Source of the DNA: Crotophaga sulcirostris
Taxonomy: Eukaryota; Chordata; Aves; Cuculiformes; Crotophagidae
NCBI GenBank assembly: GCA_013397455.1
Contig: VYZB01000116.1
Location: forward strand, 836,501 to 900,500
DNA length: 64,000 bases
Direction: 5' to 3'
The stretch's first letter is position 1. Every line of letters starts with the position of its first letter. Positions 45,640-59,133 of this stretch are shown piece after piece. The notes under the pieces are model-generated. The model was not told the origin of the DNA and made no database searches. It saw nothing but the letters and a program-made list of their open reading frames with translations. The position numbers were made by a program, and so were the translations under genes.

Positions 45640-46060
45640 TATTGTTTAATTATATGCAACCTGTTGCTGCAAAATAGCTGTGCATAATTGGTATTTATTT
45701 CTGTGCTGGCTTGTGCATACGTGTATTTAAAAGATACATTTTTGGGTATAGTGAATCCTGTGTTGCTGAATGTTCACAGTGACTTTATTTTCCGTTGTCT
45801 TTCCTCTAAATGTTCTTTTGATATTTAGAGTGTTAGTGATGATATTATTACATTGCTGTTAGCTATTGAATGAATGATTACTGTTGTATTCTGAATGTGC
45901 TGATGCTGAAAATCTGTGGTATAAATAAACTTCCTCTGGTAACATCATTATAATAGCACAAGCAGCAGAAATTTATGGAAAGAACAGATTAAATGCTTAG
46001 ACTTAAATTCTTCAGTGTGCAACTCCGCTTAAACTGCTGTGTCTGAATTTTGGGTTGCTG
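45640..46060. promoter_or_regulatory. Possible conserved non-coding element
   Basis: The stretch holds GTTGCTGCAAAATAGC, TGCATAATTGG, TGAATGAATGATTACTG, TTTATGG (HOX/CDX-like) and CAGATTAAATGC, with no simple repeats. The texture resembles slowly evolving intronic DNA, but only alignment can establish this. Confidence 0.2.
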
Positions 46061-46769
46061 AATCAGGTGGAAAAAATCAAACTGACACATCGCTTGTCTG
46101 TGCATTTTTGCTATGATATATTATGTTACTAAAAGAAAAAGCTCAAAAGCTACCATTGATAATCCTGGCTAAAACTTCGAACATAAATTATTAAGATCTG
46201 TAGTTTCTTTTCAAAGTGGCCTGGGATTTAATGCATATATCACAGCAAGGAAATGTAACATCAATATGTACTTATGCATTATAACATGAGACATTTTTAT
46301 GTATGTAATAAAGCATTCACTATGTAACTATTTATCTAAGCAACAGATAGGAAGGCTGAGAAATTCGCACAGTTAATCATATTTATTTAGCTAATTAACA
46401 ACTAATAGCATTAATCATAAAATGCATGAACATTTAAAAAGTAATTTATTATTGAATATGAAAACTATTCTCAAACTTGCTTTCCCAACTATATTTTGTT
46501 TATTTATATTCATAAAATCTCCCAAGATACCCAGTCTCAATATTTCATGTACTTATCCCATAAATTGGAAATGCAGGATACAAAGTACCGTATCAAAAAT
46601 TTACCGGGGATGCATACACCTCCCCTAACCATCTCCAATTATCCTGTGTAATCACTTCTAGGCTAGGGAAATGAGACTCCCAAAGTCAGTGTCGCTTATC
46701 TTTGGATTGCTGTAGTCACCTACACTTTGTGCGGAGCTTCAGGATTTTCCAGAAACGAGTTGAAAGGTA

Positions 46770-46960
46770 ATATTATAATTATGCAATAAGATTGGTGCAC
46801 TGGTGCCCAACCTTTACTGCCCCTTGGCAATAATACTGAGCGAGTAATGTTGTACAGTGGGATCATAATTTGTTCTCCCTGTCAGCCTTAAGTGTTAACT
46901 CCTTAATTCCCTGTGGCCAGGAGCAATGCTGTCTATTAACAACCTGTTGGGAATTAACTG
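46770..46960. promoter_or_regulatory. Possible conserved non-coding element
   Basis: Non-repetitive block with GATTGGTGCACTGGTGCCCA, GCAATAATACTGAGCGAGTA, TAAGTGTTAACTCCTTAATT and CTATTAACAACCTG. Mixed composition with several CCAAT-, HNF1- or homeodomain-like cores sets it apart from adjacent AT-rich DNA. Confidence 0.2.
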
Positions 46961-49900
46961 AAAAGGCTAAAGACATCACCAGTGTCTGGGTTTCTAATTC
47001 AGTAGGTTTGTTCTCTTCCTTTTGGTAACTTTTTTATTACAAGTTTAATAGTGCTCAGTGAGACTTCCTAATAAATGAATGAGTGTTCATTTCCTGCACA
47101 GGTTTTGTCAAATTTTTCCTATTATCTCCGAGGTTCAGACTAAGAGTAATAGAGTGACAAGGCTCGTCTTTGAAAATTGAGGAGAGGAAGATGTGTCTCT
47201 CTGGGGGGAGAGCAGGAAGACGCGCATAAAGGCAAACTTAAAGCATAAAATTGAAAACTAAAATAAAATAAAGTTTTACCTATGTTTTTCAAATGTTTAT
47301 TTGTAACTACATTTAAATTAATCAAAGTAAATAACTGAACTCAGCGGGTAGGTGAAAACTGAAATATATAATCACTCACAGAAGGCACTGCAGCAACACA
47401 TTAGCAGTGCTGTGGAGATGGCAGTGTGGGAGGCATTTTCATACCAAATCCTTTTTTTTTTAAGTAACTTGTAATTGTTTCAGGAAAAAAGTACATCCCT
47501 TCAGGGCTTTGGACTGGAAGAGCGGGTGCCTGCTTGCTTTATGGTGGTGCATTTTAAAATTGGCAGTGTTCTCTGTGGTCATTTCAGCATTATCATACTG
47601 TGGTACAACTGGTTTACACTACCTGACTTTTTTTTTTCCAAATGTGTTTTTACTAGTTTGGGGTTCATTTTCAATGAGCTGAGTGTTAGTTTATTGCAGA
47701 AAGGAAGGCTTTTAATCAGTAACTCCAAACTGACTTGGACCTTAATCCCGCAGTGATTTATTCACATATTTAATGTATCCTGTAGAGAAACCAGTGGGCC
47801 TGGAGTCTGGGCTTTATAGTACTGTCTTTGGAAATTGGAATGACATCTGCTGATGGGAAGCTTTAGCAAAGAGTAACCACAATTAACAATAATTTTAGAT
47901 GCTCACTTAAAGTGGGCTGCAAAGCATGCGATTAAACACCTGTCTGAGTCTCATCATACTGGGAGACTTTTTCCAAATATTCAGAAATTACCTAGGTTTA
48001 AACCTCGGATATGTACTTTTAGAGATGAAGAAATTCAATGTAAAATAGTGAAGTGGTATATTTGTATGCACGTGTACAATTTTGTATTGGATCATTTCAA
48101 CATTGCACTCCTTTACACACAGCAAATGAAACTGCAGTTCAGCCATATTATGATCTAAGCTTATACTATTATATTGCAATCTGTATACTCAAAATGGTCA
48201 TTTTAGCCTGCAAGTATTTTGCATTTAAAATTATACATAAGCTGTTACAGATAAGGCCTATAAAATATAAATTTATGTAGTCCTATTGGATTATAAGAAT
48301 TATGAGATTATTTTTAAAGTACATATGCTTTTGTAAACTAATCTGGATACCTAATTTAAATGATAATAGCAACCTTTTCTGGATTTTTTGCTATGCGGGA
48401 ATGGGTCAAGAAAGGGTGAAGTTTTTCATCCCTCCTATAGAATACTACAGAGAGAATTTAAAGGAGGAATTTTAAATCATATAGAAAGGTAATAATTTTC
48501 TCTGAAGTCATATGGAACTCAGCACAAAGTGCTGATGACTTATTTTCATGTAAATTCTTCATCTTGGTATAATTCATACGGCATCAGCACTGATAAGTAA
48601 TCAGACCTTTCTGATAAAATCTAAAGAACAGAAGAATAAATGAATGCCATGCAGTTAACTCTTGATGGTAAAGCCATAATATGGAGTTGGTTTCAACCGT
48701 ATAAACCATAAAATGCACACAAAAACCCATGTAAACCGGAGTGATGGCAGTAAATGCGAGCCTGACAGTAGCTCGTGGTATTGCAGAGCACTGTGCAGGC
48801 TACTTTGGGACACAATCTGCTGTAGCAATCTGAGCCTGGCTTTAAGCTTGCTGAGCTTCTGCACAGCATTCTGACCTCGGTCACGGGGCAGCAGTGTCTT
48901 TGAATGCCTAAAGTTATGCATAGGAGTAGGCTTATGGACACCCTCCTCGCTTGCTTATGGTTGAGGATTCTTTGTTCAGATCCCAAATGAATTTTGTTTG
49001 TGTGTGTATCAGTGTTTTCTGCTAGCTGGGGACAAAGACATATTAATACTTATTCAGTCTTTTGTAATATCCTTTGCAATCTTCAAATTAAGGTGCCGTG
49101 TAAGTATATTGTAGTGTTGTCGGTTATCCTTGTTATTAATCCTGAAATAATAAAATGTGTATTAGATAGAATCAGGGTAGCTCAACAGTATATTGCAGGC
49201 TATAAGCTTTCATTAACAGCTACAAGAAATTTTTTGTTAACTCAATGTGTGTAGAGACAGGGAGGGAGATGAGCTGGAGGGAGCGTGATTTAGGCTTGAT
49301 AAAGAGAGAATAAAACAGGGGTAGGATTTGGATTCTGGTCAGATCTGGCTGCTCTTCAGTTTGGTCCATCAGTTGTCTGTTGGCAAGCCATTGTGTGCTG
49401 CATTGCTCAAACATAATAATAGTTCTTCATAATGGTCTTTTAAACGCGTATTTCCTAGGCCAGGTTAACGTGCAGTAGCTTTTTATTTTTGCTAATTTTT
49501 TGCATTGCTCTCAACAAACAGGTATATGCAGAGTGCTACAGAATGCTGCAACTTTGGTGATTTTTTTCACTATGATTGAAGAATGGTTAATCTATAACCA
49601 GAGCAGTTCTCAGTCACCAGGAGACTGCAGTGACAAAAAGCGGTACTCAATCATCTGGCTAGGATAGGATCAGGAAAGAAAGCCCATTGTTATTGCTGCA
49701 AACTGACTGCTGAGGAAAAGCAGCCAGAAGTGAACCACCAGCTCCTGCTTCCATCCATCTGGTCCCTCCTTTGGCCATTTTTCTAAATATTTTTCTTTTC
49801 GTGCCACTTCAGTTGTGATCAGCAGAGGCACTTGACAGAAACTCTTTGTTCTGACAGGCGTGATGGGTCCTGCGATTTCGGCACTCCTCTGGGTGTGAAT

Positions 49901-52900
49901 GGTGGAGCAGCACTACGGAAAAAAGAATAGGATGATAATCTCAGGAGGTTCTTTCCCCTCACCTAGATGCCATGCACACTTGGAAGGACAGGCATGTGGT
50001 TTTTTCCCAGATGCTTTCAGCTGGAGTGGCACGTGAAAATCTGTTTCACGTGTTGGTACACAGTGCCTGTTGCTTTCATGTTCCTCAAAGGCATCTGAGT
50101 TGCTGAAGCATCATGATGACTTGGCTGTCTTTGGGATCAGAAGACTCAGCATCTCTTGGGCCTTCTGCATCTGCTGGTTCATTTGGCAAGAGAAGCACTG
50201 GTTCGTAGTAATGCCTCCCACCTCCTAAGTTAAGCAGAAGAATATATTAATTGTAGTTATGTGTTGTCATCTATACACTCGGGAAACAATTAGGGAAAAC
50301 CTTCCTAATTTTCTGTGCAAGCTGAGCCTCGGGTGTTCTGTAATAAACTAGCAAACTGTGACTTCAGCATGTGGATGTATTTGAACCTTGCATGCCTGCT
50401 GCACTAAAAACGGAGCAATTCATTCTCTCATTCCTTAATTCTGATCTTAACGCTTTATTCGCACAGTTTTCTGAATTTCAGATTTCTGAAGTTTTCCAAA
50501 GTAGCATTGTTATGTGGCTTTATGGAGTCTTTTGTGTGGGATTATATACGTCTTAGAAAAGGAATCATCTGACTCTCGTTCATGAATAGCACTGCATTTC
50601 TTTAGCAACATTTCTCCTTGATCTACACATTTCATCTCTTCTCTCCAGATTACAAAGAGAAATAGAGTCAAAAAAGTCGTGGCCTGTGCTAGACAAGGAA
50701 ACAGCATGTTGTAAGAGATGGAAAGTGGAAGCTCTGTATCTTCTGCTTGGGCCACTTCCCTTTGCTTTGGATCAAGGCAGGCTGCAGGGGTTGTGCCAGC
50801 ACCCGGCGCGGTGCAGAGAGCAGCACATGAATGCCCTGGAGTGTGCCGTTAAGAAGAGTTGAGCTCTGCCAGTTTAAGCAATCAATCAGACCAGTCTGCC
50901 TTCCTCATCAGTTAATGCAATGAATGAGATTCATAATGTGCCATGAAATGAGAAGCTTTTCTGTGGAGGTTGAAAAACAGAAATGTGACTGCTTAGATAA
51001 ATGCTGTACAATTGCCTTCACTTCCCAATCATATGCTATCAACTTCAATTAGGTTGAAAACTATCATAAGGTTCGACTTTGGCATCTGGGCAGCATCTTA
51101 AATTGGGGTGTTGGTCATAGGTAAATACAATCTGACCACCAAAACACATGGAAAAAACAGTAGAAGATTACACAAAGACATTGCAGCTAATGGCAACTCT
51201 TACAGTTGCAAGGCTGGTTTACCAACATTCCTCTAAATCAACTTCTCTATCATATTTTCGGCATTAGGAATTCTGTTATCACACCGCTGTGGTTTAAAAT
51301 CCCATTGCAAGTGGCAATTTCATGTTGTAGGATGTCTCAAATGCCTCATCGGTGGTACTGATGTTTCTTTAGTGTTAATGGCAATATAACTTTGTCGGTA
51401 TTAACTGATGCAACAGATGCAGTGGCTTATCTAAGCCTATCATTATGGTAGTCATACGCTTACTGGGAAAGTGCAGTACCTTATTTCACGGAAAGTTAAA
51501 GAATTATTGACAGTTTAAGTGACAGCATGGTGTACAGGGAGATGCCATAGTGAAAAAGTTACCTGATAGTTTAGATTTATTTTTTCCTGTTGAGTTTAAA
51601 TTGTCAACACTCCTTGTAATAATAAAACTCTTTGCATGGAGAGGACTATAATTTAATTTACTACTGTGAATATTGATTCCTGGATAGTACACTCTTTATC
51701 CTGCAGATGACCTAGATCCTTGGTTCCCTAAGGGTTTTGAATAATAACAGCAGCAAAGGGTTTAGATTACATAAGAGACTTGATGGAGATTAGTTACTTT
51801 CTCTGCTGACATTTTAATTTTATTCATTTAATTTATTCCTCATATTCCTTGTCTTGCTTTGTAAGCTGAAAACCATTGTCAGTTGGATTGGTGTTGATGA
51901 GCTCTGTCTGTTTTAAACATCATTCTTCCCAATCGTACCAAACCTTATATTCAAAGTAAACCAGAAAAGCCCATGTTCACTTAGAGAAGTGAGTTCATTT
52001 CTCATGAATTGAAATAATCCTTAAAGAGATTATTTAGTCCAAGTTTCTATATTAGGAGGACAGTCGCCGTGGACTCCTGACAGAATCTCTTTACAGCAGT
52101 CATCATGGTGTAGGGTTGCAGCTTCTTTAGAATCCATGGGGAGTGTTCCCACAATGCAGGCAAACCAGATGGAGGTAGGGAGAGAAGAACGGGGCAGCAG
52201 GGGTTGCAAAGGTGAGAAGGTGTATCATCTGCTTTCTGAATCTCCAGTATTGAGGGTGCACATGGACCAAATATTCAGGTTTTTGAAGTCTCTGTAACCA
52301 CAGGGACCAGCGATCGGTCAGGGTATTGGGAACCTACAAGAAGTATCAGGGTGCTGAAAATTCTCTATGTGCCCACAAAAATGTGGCAGAATTGCACCTG
52401 GAAAACCCAGAACAGAACACGATAAAATAGCATAGTTTCAGCATAAAACAGAGGTTACTTCAGCAATTTTTTTTAGCAGTATTTCCTTTGCCCAGTTATT
52501 TCAAGCCATTCTAAGGCGATTAGAGAGGCTCGTTACTGACGCTCAGGAGCTGAGAAGGCGAGTTGTGTTCCCTTTTGAGAAAACTGTCACTATCTCTGCG
52601 TGAGCTCAGATGGAATTGAATAAAAGTCTGTTTTGTGCTCAGAGTTCGGAGCAAGCCCTCTTTTTTCTTTCAGTGACTGTGGGTTAATACAGGGAGTTGG
52701 GAGATCTGAAGCCTAATTCCTCCGTCTTGTAGCCGTCTGCTCTGTGAGCTCAATTGAAACAGAAGGTATCGTATATGTATGTTAAAGACCTCTTATCCCT
52801 GTCCCCTGAGCATTTCTGTGCTGCCCACCAAAGAAACCTTTACCTGATTTCGAGCCTGTTTTCTCCCTCAGACACTTTCTAGTCAAGGACCTAAGTAAAT

Positions 52901-53929
52901 AATACTTTAAGCTCACGAAAAGCTTTCGTCATCCTTATTAGAAAGAAGAAAGATTCAGTTGCCTGGTTAGAGTTTGTGGTGAACACATCTATTGGCATAG
53001 ATAATTTCCTAGCTATAATGTATACATAAAATTGCTCTAACATAAAAATAGAATTCTCAATATATTGTTAAGTCCCTGAAAGTTATGTTTTAATTTAGTC
53101 TAAGACAACAAAACTGTACAGCTCTGTATCTGTTGTGGACATACAGGGAGAAAATTATTGTATGTGGGAGGTGATAAACCCTCAAAACCCATCTCTGTCT
53201 GGCACCAGGACTGAAATATGAGAAAGAGATTCTTTGAATGATTGGAAGAGATTTTTGTTGAAAATAGAAATTTTTGAAGTTTTAATAATAGACTTTTGGG
53301 TCAGAAGGTTACGTGGTTAGATAGCTTGTTTGTGTACCACAAAAACCAGTATACTTGACCACAGGTTGTGTTTCCAAGCAGAAAATGGCCCCAGACATTC
53401 TTAGAAACAGTATAAGCATTTAAGAAATGGTATTATGAAATCTGAAAAGAAACCTAGGATCAAACAGCCTGGTTTTCCTTTGTAACTGTAGCCATTTGGA
53501 GAAAATGCAGATTTTATTTCATTCAGCACAGTGACTACTGTTCCTTATGTATCTCCAGCACTTCACGTTGCACAACATGTTCATACAGCAAAATATTCAG
53601 GCACAGAGAGAGAAAAACAAACAGTTTTTGTTACCTGCAGTTTTTAGATAAATGTGGTTTCTTAATTAAGTGTTACATTTTGAATCATCAAATATATTTA
53701 AATTTCAGTTTGGCAATAATGTTATTATTGGACTCAAAATCTAGGTCAGCCTCTTAAAAAGATTGTGGGATAGGACGCATGTCAGCACTGGGCAAAAGCA
53801 TTTTCCATTCAGGCTGCTTGTGAATATGCAGAGCTTCATATGAATTTTTATTGCGTTAAAGAAAAGGTTTAAGGAAAAAGCCAGAAGGGTTTGTAGGAGA
53901 TAAAAAAAAAAATCTGTGTTTGTAAGTAA
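46961..53929 (+). other. Downstream intron, no gene seen
   Basis: AT-rich intron with an imperfect hairpin region at 48520-48591 and a slightly more GC-rich patch at 48690-48900. Open frames on both strands overlap one another and lack domains. No CR1 was recognised. Confidence 0.5.
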
Positions 53930-54260
53930 CAGGATTTTGTAATTTAGCCCATATGTTAATGATAAAATGAGTCCTTAAAAGTATTCTTTTCTACAATACT
54001 TCATTAAGGGCCACTGGTTAATAAGGCTGCTCTAATTTCAGTAGTTGCCTTAATTTAAAATGCTACCTTGATTTTCACAGGAATGGCTCTTATTCCATGA
54101 ATAAATTATTACTTTGTCACTCGTTTTGTCAGCACTATTAACTATGGAATATATTCTGGCTGGTCATTTTAAGTGTCTTGCTTATCAGTATTGTGCCTGG
54201 CATTCATTATCCTCTTATCTCTCTGCCATTTCTCTCAGTAGAGAGGTAATGGATTGATTA
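53930..54260. promoter_or_regulatory. Possible conserved non-coding element
   Basis: Contains GGGCCACTGGTTAATAAGGC, CTGCTCTAATTTCAG, GCCTTAATTTAAAATGC and CCATGAATAAATTATTAC, then CAGCACTATTAACTATGG. Motif-dense, non-repetitive and without open reading frames. Function is inferred. Confidence 0.18.
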
Positions 54261-57200
54261 CTTTCACTGCTGTATTGGTCAGGATGTACAACAAATTCTC
54301 TTCAGCTCTGCGGCTCATTCATCATGGATATCCTTTAATCCCCCATCCCTGAGTTTAAACGTTTCATTCTCTTCATATATATTGGAAATTATTAACAAAG
54401 ACAAGAAACCAAGCAATACATCTTTTATCACTCTTTTACTGTACAACATGGTCACTGAAAATCCAAAGGAGGGTTCTCTCAGTTATGCTGCTCAGGGGTT
54501 TAAGTGCCACATAACCACTAATTCAGTAGCATTTGCATTTTCTGAGATACTGACTTCTATATTGCAACAGGAGAATTATTGAAAACAAAAAGCACAAAAA
54601 AGTGCTCTTTGTGATATGATGCTCCCCAATGTGCTGCACGTATGTATTGGTGGTAACAGCATCTTTGCTATATGGGTGCATATTTTTAACTTGTAGATGA
54701 CATTTGAAAATAAAGGCAGTTTTTAAAGAAGTGTTCTTAGTACATGCATACTATACAGAAAACTCTGTTAGAGCAAGTTGAATGGGAATCAAAGGGTTTC
54801 CTCATCTGGCACACCTCTAGCAATCGGAGAACAGAGAGTAGGAGCGCTTTCCTTGGCTTTTCTAAGAAACACGTTCTTCCTGGCAAAACTGTTATTGCAG
54901 TTTTGTCCAGCAAGCATCAACATTCTGCCTGGAAGGACCTTGGTGAAGGACCAAGGCAGTAAAAATTCTATAGGACAAGTTGAAACTGAAATTACACAGA
55001 AAAGCCCTTTTATGGATAGAGAAAGTCCATCTGTAGGTATATGAAGGACACACAAAGGCTCTGTACTGCAAGGGAGGTTCCCCTAAATATAGCTGTGTAG
55101 AAGATGTAGCTCCGTATCACTAACTGCTTATCCTCCAGAAGGTACATTTGCTTCCCCTGTCGTTGGCACTGTTTCTAGTACTGATGCATATCAGTCTAGC
55201 CTGCACACAGACGCTGATGTGAGGTTATACTTAGCATCTCTTGGGCAGAAAGTGCTTAAAGTGGGTTTTTTGAAGGCATCAGCTTCATCCTGGGAACGGA
55301 CAAACCTGACTACAGAACAAATGGGGAAAGAAGTATTCAATTTTTTCCAAACAAGTATTAGTTAAATATACAGAAAGGCACCATTCCCTACAAAGCATTT
55401 ACATTTGAGGACCATAATGGGAAATCACTGACAGTCCTGTGACTCAGTCTCCATTCCAGTCGAGCCCTTCCTGAATCTCTTGATGAGGAAGGCTTTTCGC
55501 AAAACAGTGAGATTCACAAAAGGCCTCTCTGATGCTTTTCCCTCATGTCAAATAGACATGATATCGATCAGTTACAATGATGATTCCTGTAAAATACTGT
55601 CAATATTCAAGTGATAACAACCATGATGACTCGGAATAGGAAAGAAGAATGAAAAGAAATCTTCGCGACTGTTAGAGAAGAACCTATATTTGAGCATGTA
55701 TCATCCAATGCTGAAACAGACTGAAGAGAACAGATTAAGCACAAGTATTCAACATAGTATTCAAAGAGAAATAGAGATAGAAATTTATTTTTTTTATTTA
55801 AAGCATAAATAATAAAGCACTGAAACATTTACGGTAGTGTATCTGCTCACTGTAAGCTGTAAAACTGCCACGTTTTCCCTCAAGAAAACTGAGAGCATGC
55901 ATGTTTCTGATGGCAACATGGTGCCTAACATGAGGTTTTGCAACAAAAAATATATTAAATATCAAGATCTTTTAAAACTGTCTTGCCTTCTTAGTTAAAA
56001 AAAATATAAAAAAATCACATATCATTATACCTGCATTTGGTTTTATGGCGAAATAAGCCAAAAGGAAGATTATATCACTTCAGCCAGGTAGTGAAATCTT
56101 TGTAAGCAGCCCCTTGCCTCTTTGACATCTTCTCTTAGATGTCTTGTCAGAGGCTCTGCCTCTGACATCTGCTTTAGATGTCGTTTGTAGTTGCTTTAAA
56201 TGGAACATGGCCAAAAATTAAGTTCTTATCCTTCCCTATGTCCCTTTTATTGTTATCAACAGTGCTGTTATCATCCCTGTCTCTCAGCAGTCGGCATGTT
56301 CATAGTTACAGTTCTGAATGTTTTACTTCCCAGAATTTGACTGGTCAGATCAACAAGGTTTTTGTCACTGCTCTAGAAGTAATTAGAAAGGACAGATTTC
56401 TCAGCAAGAGAGAGGCATGCAAGCAAATCTAGACCCGTGTTAGGATCCATGAAGGTTACCACTTGAAGAGGGATTTTTAGTAGGGCAGTAGGGTCCAACA
56501 GAGGGAAAAAAAAAGGAGTATTTGTCCCTGTGTTGTTTAATTTGTACTGAAACTATTAATAGCAGAGGCTTTTCTCATTTCCTGCATTTTTCACATTGTG
56601 TTGTCACTTTCTGCTTTTGCTTCCACCAGTTTGAAATAGAGAGTTATTTGTTTTCTTTAGAAATGTCATTTGTCTGGTATCACAGTATTTGATTTCCTGG
56701 CACCTTTTGCTCGGCTCCGTGGCTCACAGTATGGATAATGTTGTGTCTCGGTGACCCCATCATATTGTAGTACAACACTGAAATTCTTTCAGGTACGCAT
56801 GAGGGGGAGAGCTGCTAAAAGAGTTTGATGTTGCATTCTCCCACAAAGAACACTCTGTATTTCAGCCGATCATTTATTTAACATTTGACAGCCTCCAAAA
56901 GGAAGGGAGGGTTGTCCATACCCCTAAATACATTCTGGAAGGGAGAGATTCAGCCTGTATTGCAGTCAGGCAGTCTGCACATCCAGCTCATTTAAATTAT
57001 TTCTGCTAGTATTTAAACAATTTCAAATTAAAAAAAAAAAAAGAGGCAATAGAAATCCGACTTTCAGTCTACTCTACCACTGAATTTAGCTTTCAACATC
57101 CAACATTGAGCCAGAAATCAATAATTCATCTTCGTTAGAGAAGATATTGTCCAGACTGAGCTCCTCTGGACCCGGAACAGACTTGATGCCACACTCTGGA

Positions 57201-58826
57201 CTACGGTGGAGTTGGGTATGGGCTGGGACTTAGGACTGAGAGCTGCAGGGTTGATGTCCAGGGAGCCACAACCTCACAGGAGAGATGCCCAACAAGTTTT
57301 TTGGGTGCTCCACTGTCAGGCAGTGCTGATGCACATGCTTTCTAGGTTACCCCAAAGCCTGTGTCCACCCAAGTCCTTGGGTGACTTTAATCTTTTCCTT
57401 GGTGATTATCTTTCTGCCTCTACTTTAGGCTGAACTCAAGTATCCTATTTCTGTTATGTACACCAAGATCATCTGAAGCTCAGTTACCATCCTCTGATTT
57501 CATATCTGGAGGGGCACTCACCGGTATGGCATTTCCAGCTGACTAGTGCAAAATAAGGTGGTTTTCTGCCCTATGAGAGCAAGGAGCTTCTAAATTAGCA
57601 TCTCTTCTAAATTGCTACCTCTGCCAGGCATTACCTCTGTGACCTTACTTTATTTTAATAACGTTGTCAAAAATATATTCAAATGGATGTGTCAAGTTTG
57701 TCACCAGGAGCCCTTAATACTGTTCTTAATATGCTATAGGGCATCAAGATCATTACTGAGAGACTAAATATTAGCTTACTGTATTTTTCTTCCATGTAAA
57801 TCCTGTGCACTGGTGTGACAATTTTTATCATTTTGCATGTTTCTGATTTTGAGTATCTTGTGAATAATATGAGATTAAAAACCAAAATCAATATGCATAT
57901 AGAAAAAAATTAAATACTGAATAGCTGACGAAATACTGGCCAAATTTCATTGAAGATAGACTATTTCCAAGCAAGTAACTTAAAATATGAAAGATTTCTT
58001 TATCAACATTTATATTAAAATATGCTACTTAATTTCTGATTATTTTTATTTCGATTAGAAATGCTAATTCAAATGAATTCAAGCTGAGAAAACATTTTTG
58101 AAAACTTGCAGCTGAAAAGAGATCCACAACCATCACTGAATAGAATGTGGGAGAATTAATGAGATCCTTCTTAAAGCACATTGAAAATGAAAAGCTGAAC
58201 ATAGCACTGCCGTGTATTAGCACTATTCTTTAAAAACACGCAATACAATATTCACTAAGTTTTGATCAAATGTTTTACAAATGGGGGGATTCTGATCTTT
58301 ATAAACTGATTTTATTATATAAGTGTTTTACTGTTAGATGATTTGTCTTGCTAGGAAGATAGGAAAATACTCTCCTTTCTTCATCTTCAGATTAGACTGA
58401 GATTTAGTTTAGGAGATTACCTTTAAGATTTGGGGTTTTTGGTTTCCTAGAGCTATTGAGGATAACTCTCCTCCCGGTTTCGCAATTAAAGTGCCCTATC
58501 AAGTATTTGCAATGTGAAGTTTTGGAAGGCTATTACCAAACTCTGAAAAAAACCTGAACTTCTGCTTTATAACAGTTTTTTAATACATTATCAGTAAGAT
58601 GCAGAAAATCTACCTGGAGACTGGCATTTAGCTATTGTGCTCTTTTACATTAAATGACAGCTCATACAGACGTTCCAGGGCTAGGTGTGGAATCCTGTTA
58701 TTTAAACATTGTCAAAGCTTGGGCTTAATTAACTCTAATTCAGTGTAGTTTCCCCATCCTCACATACTCTTTCTGTCTTTCTTTCACTCCCTCACTGTCT
58801 TTTCTTTCTGCTGGCCTTGAAAGGCT
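54261..58826 (+). other. Downstream intron, no gene seen
   Basis: AT-rich intron with an A13 run at 57030-57042. The segment around 57170-57430 is less AT-rich with a 75-codon frame but no family resemblance. Confidence 0.5.
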
Positions 58827-59133
58827 TCGGAGCGCCTGTCAGGGTTACAGTGTGATTTCAAATGCCTTCGTGCCTGTTGCTGGTTGGAAAGAAAATTACG
58901 TCCTGGCGGCACAGCAGCGAAGCATTTCGATGTCAGCTGGGAGATTTGGGTTGCAGGGTAAAGGTGGAGTATGAAGTTCCAACCTGACTGGGGCTCTTAA
59001 TGTTTCAAATGATGCGTGCGTGGTTTCTAAGGCAAGCGGAGTCGCGCTGCTTCTCTGGTCAAAGCCGCGGAGGGTGCATTTGGGTTTCCAGAGCCAGAGC
59101 AAACACGCCGTTTGGCAACTTCGCCATCAGATG
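58827..59133. promoter_or_regulatory. CpG-enriched intronic patch
   Basis: About 17 CpGs lie within roughly 307 bases, including GTCGCGC and GCCGCGG, in an intron that otherwise has very few. It could be an intragenic enhancer or promoter, or an unrecognised exon, or a recently inserted GC-rich fragment. No TATA box, recognised exon or repeat family accompanies it; a GGTAAAGG donor-like string is at 58957-58964. Confidence 0.3.

Noticed and set aside
52010..52090. Weak resemblance to a CR1 3' tail (TTATTTAGTCCAAG)
   Set aside because: Only one short string matches and the expected flanking order is missing.
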